Positions 8,565 through 16,921 are shown, numbered from the stretch's first letter. The stretch is DNA of 42,061 bases from Chloroflexota bacterium (GCA_029782225.1 JAKOVF010000152.1:1-42061); one strand, 5' to 3'. The notes: a model not told the origin generated them from the sequence alone. A program made the numbers and translations.

Positions 8565-10001
8565 ATGCAGGCTGTACCGAGTGAATTTCTGGCGATTGAT
8601 CGGAGAGAACGCGCCAATCGGCCATTTTTTGATTTAGATTTGCGACCCCCCGAGGTGCGCACCTGTGACTTTGATGGCGTGGTCATTTCCTTTGACCCGG
8701 AACGCGCGATGGTTGAGGCGGCGCGCTGCGTCCATTGCCCGGACCCCGCACCCTGCATGCTGGCCTGTCCCGCTCATAACGATATCCCTTCCGCCATGTG
8801 GCTAATCGAACAAGGACAGTTCGAAGAGGCCGCGAACCTCTACCACTCCACCAGTTCCCTGCCAGAGATTTGCGGACGTGTTTGTCCGCACGAAGCTTTA
8901 TGCCAGGGTTCCTGTGTGCTCAATAAACATCATCAGCCGGTGCAGACGGGCGAATTGGAAGCCTTTGCGGTGGATCATCAGCGCCGTACGAATGGTTATG
9001 CAATTCCACTGGGTTCCCCCACGGGCAAGAAGGTGGCAATTATCGGAGCCGGGCCCGCAGGCCTCGCCTGCGCCGAGCAGTTGGTGCGCAAAGGACACGA
9101 GGTCACGATCTTTGAGTCGAAGCCTGCGCCGGGCGGATTGCTCGTCTACGGCATCCCCAACTTCAAGCTTCCCAAAGATGTATGGATGGAAAAGTGGGAA
9201 GAGTTCGAGCGCGCCGGCGTTAAGTTTGTTCCCAATACTTACATCGGTAAAGACAGAACCATTGACGGTCTCTTTGAGGAAGGTTTTGAGGCGGTCTTCA
9301 TTGGCGTCGGTTCTGAGATCGATGCGAAGATGGAAGACACTCCAGGTACCGACCTGCCGGGCGTCTATGAAGCCACAGATTTCCTGATCCGCGGTAACGT
9401 GGAAGGCGAACTGCTCCCGGAGAACATGCGCAAGCCTCTCGAACTTGGCAGGCGCGTGGTGGTGATCGGTGGTGGTGACACCGCCTCAGACTGCCTTCGC
9501 ACGGCCTTGCGGCTGGGTGCCGAAGAAGTGACCTGTCTCTACCGCCGCACGGAAAAGGAAATGCCCGGCGGAAAGAAAGACCGCACAATGGCGCGCGATG
9601 AAGGCGCGAAGTATCGCTTCCTGACTCAACCTGTGAAATTCATCGCCGGCCCGGACGGAAAGCTGGCCGCGGTGGAATGCATTGAAATGAAGCTCGGTGA
9701 GCCTGACGCCAAGGGCCGCAGGCGACCTGTCCCGGTGGAAGGCTCGAATTTCAGCGTGGCGGCGGATACGGCCATCCTCGCGCTCGGTTACTGGCCGGAC
9801 CCGATCCTTGGCAAGACCACACCGAATCTTGAAGTACATGACTGGGGCCTCATTACCGCCGACAAGAAGACGGGCTCGACTTCAAGGCCCGGCGTTTTCT
9901 CCGGTGGAGATTGTGTCACTGGCCCGGATCTCGTCGTCACGGCCATGGTGGGCGGACGCAAGGCTGCGGCATCGATCGACGAATACTTACGCAATAAATA
10001 G
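8565..10001 (+). CDS. GltD-like FAD/NAD(P) oxidoreductase with two 4Fe-4S motifs
   Basis: 478 residues. The ATG at 8565 is chosen because GGAGG lies four bases upstream; a longer frame from 8511 has no such site. The N-terminal ferredoxin-like domain carries Cys55, 58, 64, 68 and Cys103, 107, 113, 117 for iron-sulfur clusters. The FAD fold has GAGPAG (161-166), the pyridine-nucleotide fold has GGGDTA (302-307), and the C-terminal FAD contact is GVFSGGDCVTGPDLV. This matches the glutamate synthase small subunit and its relatives NfnB and SudA. Electrons pass from NAD(P)H through FAD and Fe-S to a partner. No large glutamate synthase subunit is adjacent, so the partner is unknown and I give no symbol. 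Confidence 0.88.
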   Translation: MQAVPSEFLAIDRRERANRPFFDLDLRPPEVRTCDFDGVVISFDPERAMVEAARCVHCPDPAPCMLACPAHNDIPSAMWLIEQGQFEEAANLYHSTSSLPEICGRVCPHEALCQGSCVLNKHHQPVQTGELEAFAVDHQRRTNGYAIPLGSPTGKKVAIIGAGPAGLACAEQLVRKGHEVTIFESKPAPGGLLVYGIPNFKLPKDVWMEKWEEFERAGVKFVPNTYIGKDRTIDGLFEEGFEAVFIGVGSEIDAKMEDTPGTDLPGVYEATDFLIRGNVEGELLPENMRKPLELGRRVVVIGGGDTASDCLRTALRLGAEEVTCLYRRTEKEMPGGKKDRTMARDEGAKYRFLTQPVKFIAGPDGKLAAVECIEMKLGEPDAKGRRRPVPVEGSNFSVAADTAILALGYWPDPILGKTTPNLEVHDWGLITADKKTGSTSRPGVFSGGDCVTGPDLVVTAMVGGRKAAASIDEYLRNK

Positions 10002-10032
10002 ATAAATATCCTGCTGAGGGCAGGCTGATACG

Positions 10033-10060
10033 GTAGGGCGACATGAATATGTCGCCCTAC
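10033..10060. repeat. 12-bp perfect hairpin after the GltD-like gene
   Basis: GTAGGGCGACAT (10033-10044), loop GAAT and ATGTCGCCCTAC (10049-10060). It starts 31 bases after the stop codon. No T-run follows, so it is either a 3' stabiliser or a REP-like unit. Confidence 0.7.
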
Positions 10061-10082
10061 ACGTTTAATTAATGTAATTGGT

Positions 10083-10088
10083 TATAAT
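10083..10088 (+). promoter_or_regulatory. Perfect -10 box seven bases before a start codon
   Basis: TATAAT followed by CCCCCGC and ATG at 10096, with no ribosome binding site between. Transcription starting about seven bases after the box would give a leaderless message. No clear -35 is visible. Confidence 0.55.
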
Positions 10089-10095
10089 CCCCCGC

Positions 10096-11370
10096 ATGAT
10101 TGACCGTTTTACTCTTGGAATCCAGGCCGCCATTGTCTGCGTACTTGGATGTCTCTTACTTGGTTTCAGTACACCGCCCATTACCGATAAGATCGAAAAG
10201 GTACGGAGCTACACACGGGCGATCGAGTTCGATTATATTAATTGGACTCTGGATGCCGCACTGATCAAACTGAAATCGGCGGCCGTCAACGTGCCGTATA
10301 GCCTGAACCGCGAAGAACAAAAAAAGATCGTCATGGAATATCTACAAGTGACGCAGACCTCGTTCGATCAGGAAAATCAACTCGAAAAGCTCTACGCTGA
10401 TCCCAAGATCACGGACAAGGATGCCGCTACTGCTCCACTGCGGGCCGATCTCGCAAGCACACAAAAACGCCTGGATGAACTGGCTCCGCTGGCCGAAGCG
10501 ATCATCCAAAACCAGGTCAGTGAAGTCCTCGCAGATGAAGGGTTGACGACGGCCGGCCAACCGGTCCCGAACGTCCTGTATCATGCCACGCCGCTGCCGA
10601 TGGCTTTGATCGTTTCGCCGCGCGACCGCATCGAGCAGACGGTCAATATCTCCATCGAAACAGATTTCACTGTCGATCAGCAGGTGGCGCTTGAAAACAG
10701 CGTGGATAAGGGCCTGAACGTGTCATCCCTGGTCGTCCCGATCGGAGGCGTGGGCGTTTATCCGACCATGGTCGCGCGCACCACGGACCTTCGCTGGCTG
10801 CTCGAAGTTGTCTCGCACGAGTGGACGCACAATTACCTCACCTTTCGTCCGCTTGGAATTCTTTACAGTGAAACGCCCGAGCTGCGCACGATGAATGAAA
10901 CGACAGCCAACATCAGCGGGAATGAGATCGGGACTCTCGTGCTCAAACGCTTTTATCCGGAACTTGTGCCCGCCTCCTTCAACCCGGCCACTCAATTGGT
11001 CTCGTTACCGATGGATCATCCCGATCCCGGCACTCTCCCGCGGCCGCCGTTTGACTTTCGCGCGGAGATGCACGAGACGCGCGTCACTGCCGATGCTCTC
11101 CTGGCCGAAGGCAAGATCAACGAAGCGGAAGCGTACATGGAATCACGCAGGCAGGTCTTTCTGCAAAATGGATACCTGATCCGCAAGCTGAACCAGGCCT
11201 ACTTCGCCTTCTATGGCGCCTACGCAGATGTGCCCGGCGGCGCCGCCGGGGAGGACCCGGTCGGCCCGGCTGTACGCGCATTACGCGACAAAAGCGCGTC
11301 CCTTGCGGACTTCATCAATCGCATCGCGTGGATGACAAGTTTCGACGAACTTCAGAAAGCCGTACAATAG
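10096..11370 (+). CDS. Membrane-anchored HEXXH metalloprotease-like protein
   Basis: 424 residues from the ATG at 10096. An N-terminal membrane segment spans about 9-24. Residues 30-160 are helical and charged. HEWTH (241-245) is an HEXXH zinc motif preceded by hydrophobics (LLEVVS), and Glu268 in MNETTAN lies on a following helix, which would complete a gluzincin-type zinc site. After it come an acidic helical region with EAEAYMESRRQVF and an ALRDKSASLADFINRIAWM segment. I do not recognise the family. The likely role, by inference, is extracytoplasmic proteolysis. It is followed after seven bases by the folding lipoprotein and the PrsW-like gene. A longer frame from TTG at 10078 is less likely because TATAAT lies inside it. 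Confidence 0.8.
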   Translation: MIDRFTLGIQAAIVCVLGCLLLGFSTPPITDKIEKVRSYTRAIEFDYINWTLDAALIKLKSAAVNVPYSLNREEQKKIVMEYLQVTQTSFDQENQLEKLYADPKITDKDAATAPLRADLASTQKRLDELAPLAEAIIQNQVSEVLADEGLTTAGQPVPNVLYHATPLPMALIVSPRDRIEQTVNISIETDFTVDQQVALENSVDKGLNVSSLVVPIGGVGVYPTMVARTTDLRWLLEVVSHEWTHNYLTFRPLGILYSETPELRTMNETTANISGNEIGTLVLKRFYPELVPASFNPATQLVSLPMDHPDPGTLPRPPFDFRAEMHETRVTADALLAEGKINEAEAYMESRRQVFLQNGYLIRKLNQAYFAFYGAYADVPGGAAGEDPVGPAVRALRDKSASLADFINRIAWMTSFDELQKAVQ

Positions 11371-11377
11371 GGATTTC

Positions 11378-12625
11378 ATGCGCACCAGAATCTTGCTGCT
11401 CTTTGCATTTTCATTTCTGTTCATCGCTTGCAGTTCACAGACTCAGGCTGCTGAAGGCACCTCCACCTCAGTCTCATCTCCTGTGCCAGCCTCCGTTCCC
11501 ACTGAAACCCCCATTCCAGAGGCGAATTGTTCCTCCATCACGATGGAACCGACCCCGGAGACAACGACATTTTCCGTAACCGCGGATGATTTTGTCCGTG
11601 GCGCCGAAACCGCCCCGGTGACCGTGATCGAGTACTGTGATCTGCAGTCCGTGGACTGCTACGGGCTGGACAACATCCTGCAAAAGCTGCTCGAAAATCA
11701 TCCCAATGATATGCGGCTGGTTGTCCGCTCCATTCCGCTGCTTGAGTCCGAAGGGTTTGAGAATTCCAGGATCGCGGTCCAGGCCATGCTTGCCGCGCAA
11801 AAGCAGGGAAAACGAGCCGAGATGTATAACCTCCTGCACAGCAAGTATGGGGAATGGGCCAACCTCAAGTCAGGCTCTACATTCGAAGCCTGGCTCGTCA
11901 AGGAAGCCGGTGCCCTCGGGTTTGACAGCGTGCAATTCCAGACAGACCTGAAAAGCTCAGAGACCGCACAGCGCGCTGTGGATTCATATAACGCTGCGAA
12001 GAAGATCGGCGTTCAGCCGCCCTATCCGCTTGTCTTATTGAACGGCATCCCTGTCAATGTTGGCTTGCTTTACTATGCTTATCTCGACCAATCCATCAGC
12101 CTGATCGCGCTGGGGTCTCATCAGTTCACGAAGTGTCCGCCCTTTGAGATTGACCCGGCCAAAGGATACTTTGCCACGCTTCATACCGAAAGGGGTGACA
12201 TCGTCATACAGCTCTTCGCGGACAAGGCTCCCTACGCGGTCAATTCATTTGTGTTCCTCGCGCGCGCCGGCTGGTTCGACGGGGTGACCTTCCACCGCGT
12301 TGTCCCCGGCTTCGTGGCACAGAGCGGCGATCCCAGCGGAACAGGTCAGGGTGGACCGGGTTATTTTTTCAAGAATGAGATCACTGACCTGAAGTTCGAT
12401 CAGCCCGGCCGGGTGGGCATGGCAAACTCCGGCGCAGATACAAATGGAAGCCAATTCTTCATTACCTACGCCCCTCAGCCGCAATTGGACGGAGCCTACA
12501 CCGTTTTCGGTCAGGTCATCGAAGGGATGGATGTGGTTGAGAAGCTGACAGCCCGCAATCCCGAGCAGGAATTGGGCCTCCCGCCGGGTGATAAGATCCT
12601 GAGCGTGGATATCGAAGAAAAATAG
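11378..12625 (+). CDS. Lipoprotein: degenerate DsbA-like domain fused to cyclophilin
   Basis: 415 residues. Signal peptide with lipobox IAC at Cys18, then a Ser/Thr/Pro linker to about 65. Residues 68-250 look like a DsbA-type thioredoxin fold (APVTVIEYCDLQ, then a helical insert and a YPLVLLNGIPV strand with cis-proline-like context). Where CXXC is expected there is SVDC (91-94), with another Cys at 87. Residues 264-413 are a cyclophilin: FHRVVPGFVAQSGD (305-318), GYFFKNE, GSQFFI (358-363) and VFGQVIEGMDVV. It should catalyse prolyl isomerisation on exported proteins, while disulfide chemistry is doubtful. TACAAT lies nine bases before the ATG and there is no good ribosome binding site. Confidence 0.9.
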   Translation: MRTRILLLFAFSFLFIACSSQTQAAEGTSTSVSSPVPASVPTETPIPEANCSSITMEPTPETTTFSVTADDFVRGAETAPVTVIEYCDLQSVDCYGLDNILQKLLENHPNDMRLVVRSIPLLESEGFENSRIAVQAMLAAQKQGKRAEMYNLLHSKYGEWANLKSGSTFEAWLVKEAGALGFDSVQFQTDLKSSETAQRAVDSYNAAKKIGVQPPYPLVLLNGIPVNVGLLYYAYLDQSISLIALGSHQFTKCPPFEIDPAKGYFATLHTERGDIVIQLFADKAPYAVNSFVFLARAGWFDGVTFHRVVPGFVAQSGDPSGTGQGGPGYFFKNEITDLKFDQPGRVGMANSGADTNGSQFFITYAPQPQLDGAYTVFGQVIEGMDVVEKLTARNPEQELGLPPGDKILSVDIEEK

Positions 12626-12638
12626 ATTGGAGAATTAG

Positions 12639-13901
12639 ATGCAGAAGTCCACGCATTGGCCTTCCGTTTTGATACTCGGCGTCGTGGTGCCCGCCGCGTT
12701 TTTGTTCCTGCTTGCAGCTCTTGGATTTGGCATCATGTCCATCGTTGGCCTGTTCAAGAATGCCTCTGATCCGGCCGGCTCGATGATTGGCGCGCTCTCG
12801 ATCGCATTCGAGGCCGTTTTACTCATCGGTGTCGCCTGGTTCGTGTCTGAAAAAACGAGAGGGCGGGCCCAGGCGGACCAGACTTTCAGGCTCCCTTTTT
12901 CCATGTGGCACATCCTGGCTATGCTCGCACTGGGTGTTATTGCCCTGCCGATTGGCGCAGTAGTGTCATATCTTGATAACAAATTTCTCAGTTGGCTGGT
13001 CCTGCCTCTCCTCACCATCCTGCTAATTGTGCCGCCGATCTGGGTGATGCTCGGATTGGGCACGCGCAACCTGGAGCTTGGTCCGCGCTGGCGGGCGCTG
13101 GGCATCTTTGGCCTTGGAATGACGCTCGGCCCGTTGATCATGATCGTGCTCGAAACCGTTCTCCTGGTCATATTTGTGGTGATCATCGTGTTGGTGATCG
13201 GGCAGGAACCCGGCAAGCTCCAGGAACTCATGCAGCTGGCCTCGGCTTTCCGCAACGAAACCGACCCGGAGAGAATGCTGCGAATGCTTGAGCCTTATGT
13301 GTTGAATCCAACTGTGCTGAAACTTGTGATCGGGTATATCGCAGTTGCCGTTCCGATGCTCGAAGAGCTTTTCAAGCCGCTGGGAGTGTGGTTGTTTGCA
13401 GGCAAGATCGAAAAACCTGCGCAGGGTTTTGCTCTTGGACTCCTGAGCGGCGCGGCCTATGCTATCATCGAAAGCCTCGGTGCGAGTGGCCAGGGAGATA
13501 CAAGCTGGGCTGTGATCGTTGCTGTCCGCGCAGGGACGAGTCTCCTGCACATTCTGACAACCGGCCTGATGGGTTGGGCCATCGTCGCAGCTTTTCATGA
13601 ACGACGCTGGGGGAGGCTGGTCGCGACCTATCTCACCGTGATCCTGATTCACGGCATCTGGAATGCATCCGCTGTTGGCGTCAGCCTGGCCGTACTTTCG
13701 GACGCGGTCAGGCATACGAGCTGGTCCTTCTCAATTCTTCCGGCGGGTCTATGCGGCATCCTCGTGCTGCTGTTCGGCATGGTTGGACTGGTAATTGCAA
13801 CGAATCAGCGAGTGAGGAAACTATCTGCACAGGCAAAGGCCTCAGCCATGCAGCCCAAAGCTGACCCGCCCATGGCGGAAACCACGGAAGGACTAGAATG
13901 A
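12639..13901 (+). CDS. PrsW-family intramembrane metalloprotease
   Basis: 420 residues with about ten hydrophobic segments and a short cytoplasmic tail rich in Ala/Pro/Glu. The family's conserved sites are present: LEELFK with Glu242-Glu243, the GAAYAIIES helix with Glu278, LLHILTTG with His304 and HGIWN with His338, which together could bind the metal. PrsW-type enzymes cut membrane proteins such as anti-sigma factors; some relatives act in stress responses. GGAG lies seven bases before the ATG. It follows the folding lipoprotein by 13 bases and precedes trmI by four. No anti-sigma factor is encoded nearby, so the substrate is unknown. Confidence 0.88.
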   Translation: MQKSTHWPSVLILGVVVPAAFLFLLAALGFGIMSIVGLFKNASDPAGSMIGALSIAFEAVLLIGVAWFVSEKTRGRAQADQTFRLPFSMWHILAMLALGVIALPIGAVVSYLDNKFLSWLVLPLLTILLIVPPIWVMLGLGTRNLELGPRWRALGIFGLGMTLGPLIMIVLETVLLVIFVVIIVLVIGQEPGKLQELMQLASAFRNETDPERMLRMLEPYVLNPTVLKLVIGYIAVAVPMLEELFKPLGVWLFAGKIEKPAQGFALGLLSGAAYAIIESLGASGQGDTSWAVIVAVRAGTSLLHILTTGLMGWAIVAAFHERRWGRLVATYLTVILIHGIWNASAVGVSLAVLSDAVRHTSWSFSILPAGLCGILVLLFGMVGLVIATNQRVRKLSAQAKASAMQPKADPPMAETTEGLE

Positions 13902-13905
13902 TCTT

Positions 13906-14745
13906 ATGACTTCATCCATCGCACGCGCGGGTGATATCGCACAACTGGTTGGACTGCGCCACAAACATTTCATTATCACCCTCGAAGCAGGCGCTGAATT
14001 TCAGACTCACCGCGGCGTGCTCCAGCATGACGACTTGATCGGCAGGCCCTGGGGTACGCAGGTGTTCAGCCATATGGGATCGCCATTCTTTTTGCTTCAA
14101 CCGTCCGTGGCCGACCTCCTGATCAATTTGCCGCGGACCACGCAAATCCTTTATCCAAAAGATATCGGTTACATCCTGATCACCATGGGCATCGCGCCCG
14201 GTCAGCACGTGATGGAAGCCGGCACGGGATCAGGGTCCATGACGATTGCGCTCGCGACCGCCATCGGCCCGGAGGGACGCGTGACTTCCTATGAGCAGCG
14301 GCAGGACATGCAGAACCTCGCCCGCAAAAATGTCGAGCGCGTCGGTCTCGCCTCCCGCGTGGACTTCAAGCTGCGCGACATCCAATTGGGTTTTGACGAA
14401 ACCGACGCAGACGCGTTCTTCCTCGATGTGCCGAATCCATACGATTACATCGAGCAGGTACGCGCTGCTATTAAGCCGGGTGGATTCTTCTGCGCGCTCA
14501 GCCCCACATTTAATCAGGTGGAGAAGACTCTGATTGCGCTGAGGAAACAGAAGTTCGCCTTCATCGAAGTGTGCGAAATCCTTTTGCGCTTTTACAAGGC
14601 CGAGCCCTCCCGGATCCGCCCAACGGATAGAATGGTGGCGCATACCGGTTTCCTGACCTTTGCGAGGCGGATCGAGCCAAGCGAAGACGAAAGGGCAAAC
14701 GAACTTATCAGTGAAGTCGGCGCAGGGATTTTGGAAGGAGAATAG
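13906..14745 (+). CDS. trmI: tRNA (adenine-N1)-methyltransferase TrmI
   Basis: 279 residues. The N-terminal small beta domain (GVLQHDDLIGRPWG, 37-50) and the linker RTTQILYPKDIGYILITM are typical of the TrmI/Trm61 family. The SAM-binding motif is EAGTGSG (104-110) with acidic Glu130 at the end of the next strand, and DAFFLDVPNPYD carries the catalytic-site aspartate. The enzyme forms a tetramer and methylates A58 (m1A58) in the T loop of tRNA. The gene starts four bases after the PrsW-like stop and is followed two bases later by the zinc-ribbon gene, so they form one operon. A TAGAAT six bases before the ATG overlaps the upstream stop. Confidence 0.93.
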   Translation: MTSSIARAGDIAQLVGLRHKHFIITLEAGAEFQTHRGVLQHDDLIGRPWGTQVFSHMGSPFFLLQPSVADLLINLPRTTQILYPKDIGYILITMGIAPGQHVMEAGTGSGSMTIALATAIGPEGRVTSYEQRQDMQNLARKNVERVGLASRVDFKLRDIQLGFDETDADAFFLDVPNPYDYIEQVRAAIKPGGFFCALSPTFNQVEKTLIALRKQKFAFIEVCEILLRFYKAEPSRIRPTDRMVAHTGFLTFARRIEPSEDERANELISEVGAGILEGE

Positions 14746-14747
14746 AA

Positions 14748-15296
14748 ATGTTTCGTCGTCGTGGTGTATTCAGCTTTGGCCGCCGCGGGAACCTGGGACG
14801 TCGGGTTCCTCCAATGCTGCGCGCCGCACATGAATTTATGGACAGCGGCAGATACGCCGAAGCCGCCGCAGCATTTCAGCAGCTTGCCCGCACTGCGGAA
14901 GATCGCTTCCCGGAGCGGGCCCCCATGCTTTATTTGCAGGCCGGCCGCGCCGCGATCCTGGATGGACAGACGCAGGTCGGCGTGGCGCATTTGCGCCGCG
15001 GCCTGACGCTCCTTGCCTCGCAGGGACGCTTTCGTCGCATGCAAAGGCTTGGTCGTCGTGCGGTAGATGAACTCAACTCTCGCGGGTTGACTCATGAAGC
15101 GGATGAAATTTCCAGCCTGCTGCAGGGGAACGTGCCCAGCCAGGAGGAAACTGAAGCGGTCACTCCTTCCAGGAAAGCCAGCCTCCCAACTCACTGTCCC
15201 TCCTGCGGCGCGGCTCTCAGGCCAGATGAAGTTGAATGGATAACTGAGGATACGGCTGTGTGCGGCTACTGCGGAAGTCCAGTGAGAGGAGAATGA
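14748..15296 (+). CDS. Helical-repeat protein with C-terminal zinc ribbon
   Basis: 182 residues. A basic, glycine/arginine-rich start (MFRRRGVFSFGRRG) is followed by alpha-helical repeats of about 25-125 with TPR-like spacing (YAEAAAAFQQLA, then APMLYLQAGRAAILDG and GVAHLRRGLTLL). A Glu/Ser/Pro linker leads to a zinc ribbon with Cys150, 153, 172 and 175 (CPSCG and CGYCG). There is no signal peptide. GGAGAA precedes the ATG. The position two bases after trmI suggests translational coupling and possibly a role with RNA or as a scaffold, but this is inference. I do not recognise a named family. Confidence 0.85.
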   Translation: MFRRRGVFSFGRRGNLGRRVPPMLRAAHEFMDSGRYAEAAAAFQQLARTAEDRFPERAPMLYLQAGRAAILDGQTQVGVAHLRRGLTLLASQGRFRRMQRLGRRAVDELNSRGLTHEADEISSLLQGNVPSQEETEAVTPSRKASLPTHCPSCGAALRPDEVEWITEDTAVCGYCGSPVRGE

Positions 15297-15341
15297 TAAA
15301 TGGAGTCCAAAGGCTCCTGATTTTGGGCTCAGTTTTCAGCC

Positions 15342-15941
15342 ATGCCAGACGTCACAGAAGAATACATCATCCAAAGACTTGCTGCGCGCGAAGATCCGCT
15401 TGATACCGACGGCTACGCAGAAATCGATCTATCCCCGGAGATTCATCTCCGGAATGCCGCGGTGTTGATTCCACTTGCACGTTTTCAGGATGAGTGGCAC
15501 GTTCTTTACACCCGCCGAACGGACCGGGTCGAATCGCACAAGGGACAAGTTTCCTTCCCGGGCGGCGCGGCGGACGAAGGCGAAACCGAGCCTGAACAAA
15601 CCGCGCTTCGGGAGGCCAATGAAGAGATCGGGATGAAGCCAGGTGATGTAAGAATACTCGGGCGGCTGAACAGCATGGCCACGGTCACCAATTTTCGGGT
15701 CCGGCCGATCGTCGGTGTCATCCCGTGGCCATACGCTTTTCGAGTGGCAAACTTCGAAGTGGCGCGTGTCTTCACCATGCCATTGCTGTGGCTGGCAGAT
15801 AAGTCCAACTTTTGGGAATTTTATATGCGAGACCGGGACCGCGCGGTCATTTTTTACCATCCCTTTGACGGCGAGCTGCTCTGGGGCGCAACCGCCCGCA
15901 TGACGGTCAGTTTTTTGAGGACGCTGGATATACTAAAGTAA
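15342..15941 (+). CDS. CoA-pyrophosphatase-type Nudix hydrolase
   Basis: 199 residues. LYTRRTDRVESHKGQVSFPGG (55-75 region) is the UPF0035 signature that precedes the Nudix box in CoA and NADH pyrophosphatases. The box runs 74-98 and ends REANEEIGM, with one extra residue between its Glu and Arg as in NUDT7/NudL-type enzymes. The expected reaction splits CoA or its derivatives to phosphopantetheine and 3',5'-ADP. It is cytoplasmic. The gene follows the zinc-ribbon gene by 45 bases, and no ribosome binding site is obvious. It is followed by a repeat and a shared terminator. Confidence 0.88.
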   Translation: MPDVTEEYIIQRLAAREDPLDTDGYAEIDLSPEIHLRNAAVLIPLARFQDEWHVLYTRRTDRVESHKGQVSFPGGAADEGETEPEQTALREANEEIGMKPGDVRILGRLNSMATVTNFRVRPIVGVIPWPYAFRVANFEVARVFTMPLLWLADKSNFWEFYMRDRDRAVIFYHPFDGELLWGATARMTVSFLRTLDILK

Positions 15942-15942
15942 G

Positions 15943-16053
15943 TTCGTCCTGAGCGGAGGGACCGAGTGCAAGTCGAAGTCCTGCGCTCGAAGGATGCGTT
16001 TCACAAAATGCAGTGTTTGCATCCAAGCGCCCTTCGACTACGCTCAGGGCGAA
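15943..16053. repeat. Long imperfect inverted-repeat element
   Basis: Outer arms TTCGTCCTGAGCG (15943-15955) and CGCTCAGGGCGAA (16041-16053) pair with one wobble. Inside are AGTCGAAG with CTTCGACT and GGATGC with GCATCC, so about 110 bases fold into one long stem with bulges. The CTTCGACTACGCTCAGGG core is a REP-like sequence, and a relic of it is visible near 39227-39250 (CCCTTTGAGTTCGCTCAGGG). Confidence 0.65.
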
Positions 16054-16067
16054 GGTCACCAAATACA

Positions 16068-16095
16068 AAACCCGCCATCTTGCGATGACGGGTTT
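16068..16095 (-). terminator. Intrinsic terminator shared by convergent genes
   Basis: AAACCCGCCATC (16068-16079) pairs with GATGACGGGTTT (16084-16095) except for one mismatch, around a four-base loop. On the minus strand it follows rplY and ends in GGGTTTTGT. On the plus strand it follows the Nudix gene and ends in TTTCTTCTTT. It probably works both ways. Confidence 0.8.
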
Positions 16096-16114
16096 CTTCT
16101 TTGAACAGGAAGGC

Positions 16115-16792
16115 CTACTTCTTCTTTTCCTCTTCGCCTTCTTCTTCCTTCTTGCCACGTTCCACAGAAAGTTCAGGCTCGGCAGCCACAGCTTCAGCGA
16201 CTTCACCTACGGCGGCGGCAACAGGGGCTTCCTCTTCGACCTTGGGCGCCGCGGCAATGGCGACCATGGTATCGGGGTCATCCAGGATGCGGATATTTTC
16301 GCCGAGCTTAATGTCGCCGACATGAATTGCGTCACCGATCTGTTTGAGCATTCCAAGATCCACGGTGACGCGCTCCGGTAGCTCAGTCGGTAAACACTCC
16401 ACTTCCAGCGATTCCAGTCCATGGACGAACACAGCGTTAAAGTCCTTGACAGCACCGGAAACACCGGAGAACTCGATGCGGATGCTGGCCGTGATCTTAT
16501 CGGTCAGGGATACCGCCATGAAGTCCACGTGCGTAAGACCGCCCTTGATGTAATTGCGCTGCTTCTCGCGCACGAGCGCCGGGTACTCCTGCCCATCCAG
16601 TTCGATGGTCACGAGACTGGACGAAGTCAATCTACCCAGGGTCAGACCTGCGTCATGCGCGTTCAATGCAATTGCGATCGGCTCCAGACGGCGCCCGTAG
16701 ATGACCGCAGGCAGTTGACCTGCGCGGCGCATGGCCTTCACCTGCTTGCCGGTCACATCACGCTTGACAGCTTTTAGAACAACTTTCTCCAT
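16115..16792 (-). CDS. rplY: 50S ribosomal protein L25/CTC family
   Basis: 225 residues from the ATG at 16792, chosen because GAGGAG lies six bases upstream. The 5S rRNA-binding L25 domain is at about 1-92 (MEKVVLKAVKRDVTGK, then LPAVIYGRR and HVDFMAV). The TL5/CTC beta domain is at about 95-185 (CLPTELPERVTVDLGMLK and GDAIHVGDIKL). An acidic Ala/Glu/Lys tail of about 40 residues follows. The protein binds 5S rRNA in the central protuberance of the large subunit, and long CTC forms are linked to stress. A 32-residue peptide gene lies upstream on the same strand. A shared terminator follows. Confidence 0.95.
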   Translation of the reverse strand: MEKVVLKAVKRDVTGKQVKAMRRAGQLPAVIYGRRLEPIAIALNAHDAGLTLGRLTSSSLVTIELDGQEYPALVREKQRNYIKGGLTHVDFMAVSLTDKITASIRIEFSGVSGAVKDFNAVFVHGLESLEVECLPTELPERVTVDLGMLKQIGDAIHVGDIKLGENIRILDDPDTMVAIAAAPKVEEEAPVAAAVGEVAEAVAAEPELSVERGKKEEEGEEEKKK

Positions 16793-16900
16793 CTTTACTC
16801 CTCGGGCGCCTCTCACACAGAGTGCGGATTTCAGTCCACAACGTGCTCCGGTTACCTTCGCCCTATGAATGATTTCCACCACAGGATTGTGGCATAAATT

Positions 16901-16921
16901 GCGCCTCCGGTGCGGAGGCGC
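16901..16921 (-). terminator. Hairpin between small peptide gene and rplY
   Basis: GCGCCTCCG (16901-16909) and CGGAGGCGC (16913-16921) pair perfectly around GTG. On the minus strand it comes 43 bases after the small peptide stop and is followed by AATTTATG, which is not a strong T-tract. It could partly terminate transcription and separate the peptide from rplY. The rplY promoter must lie between it and 16806 if the two are not co-transcribed. Confidence 0.5.
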
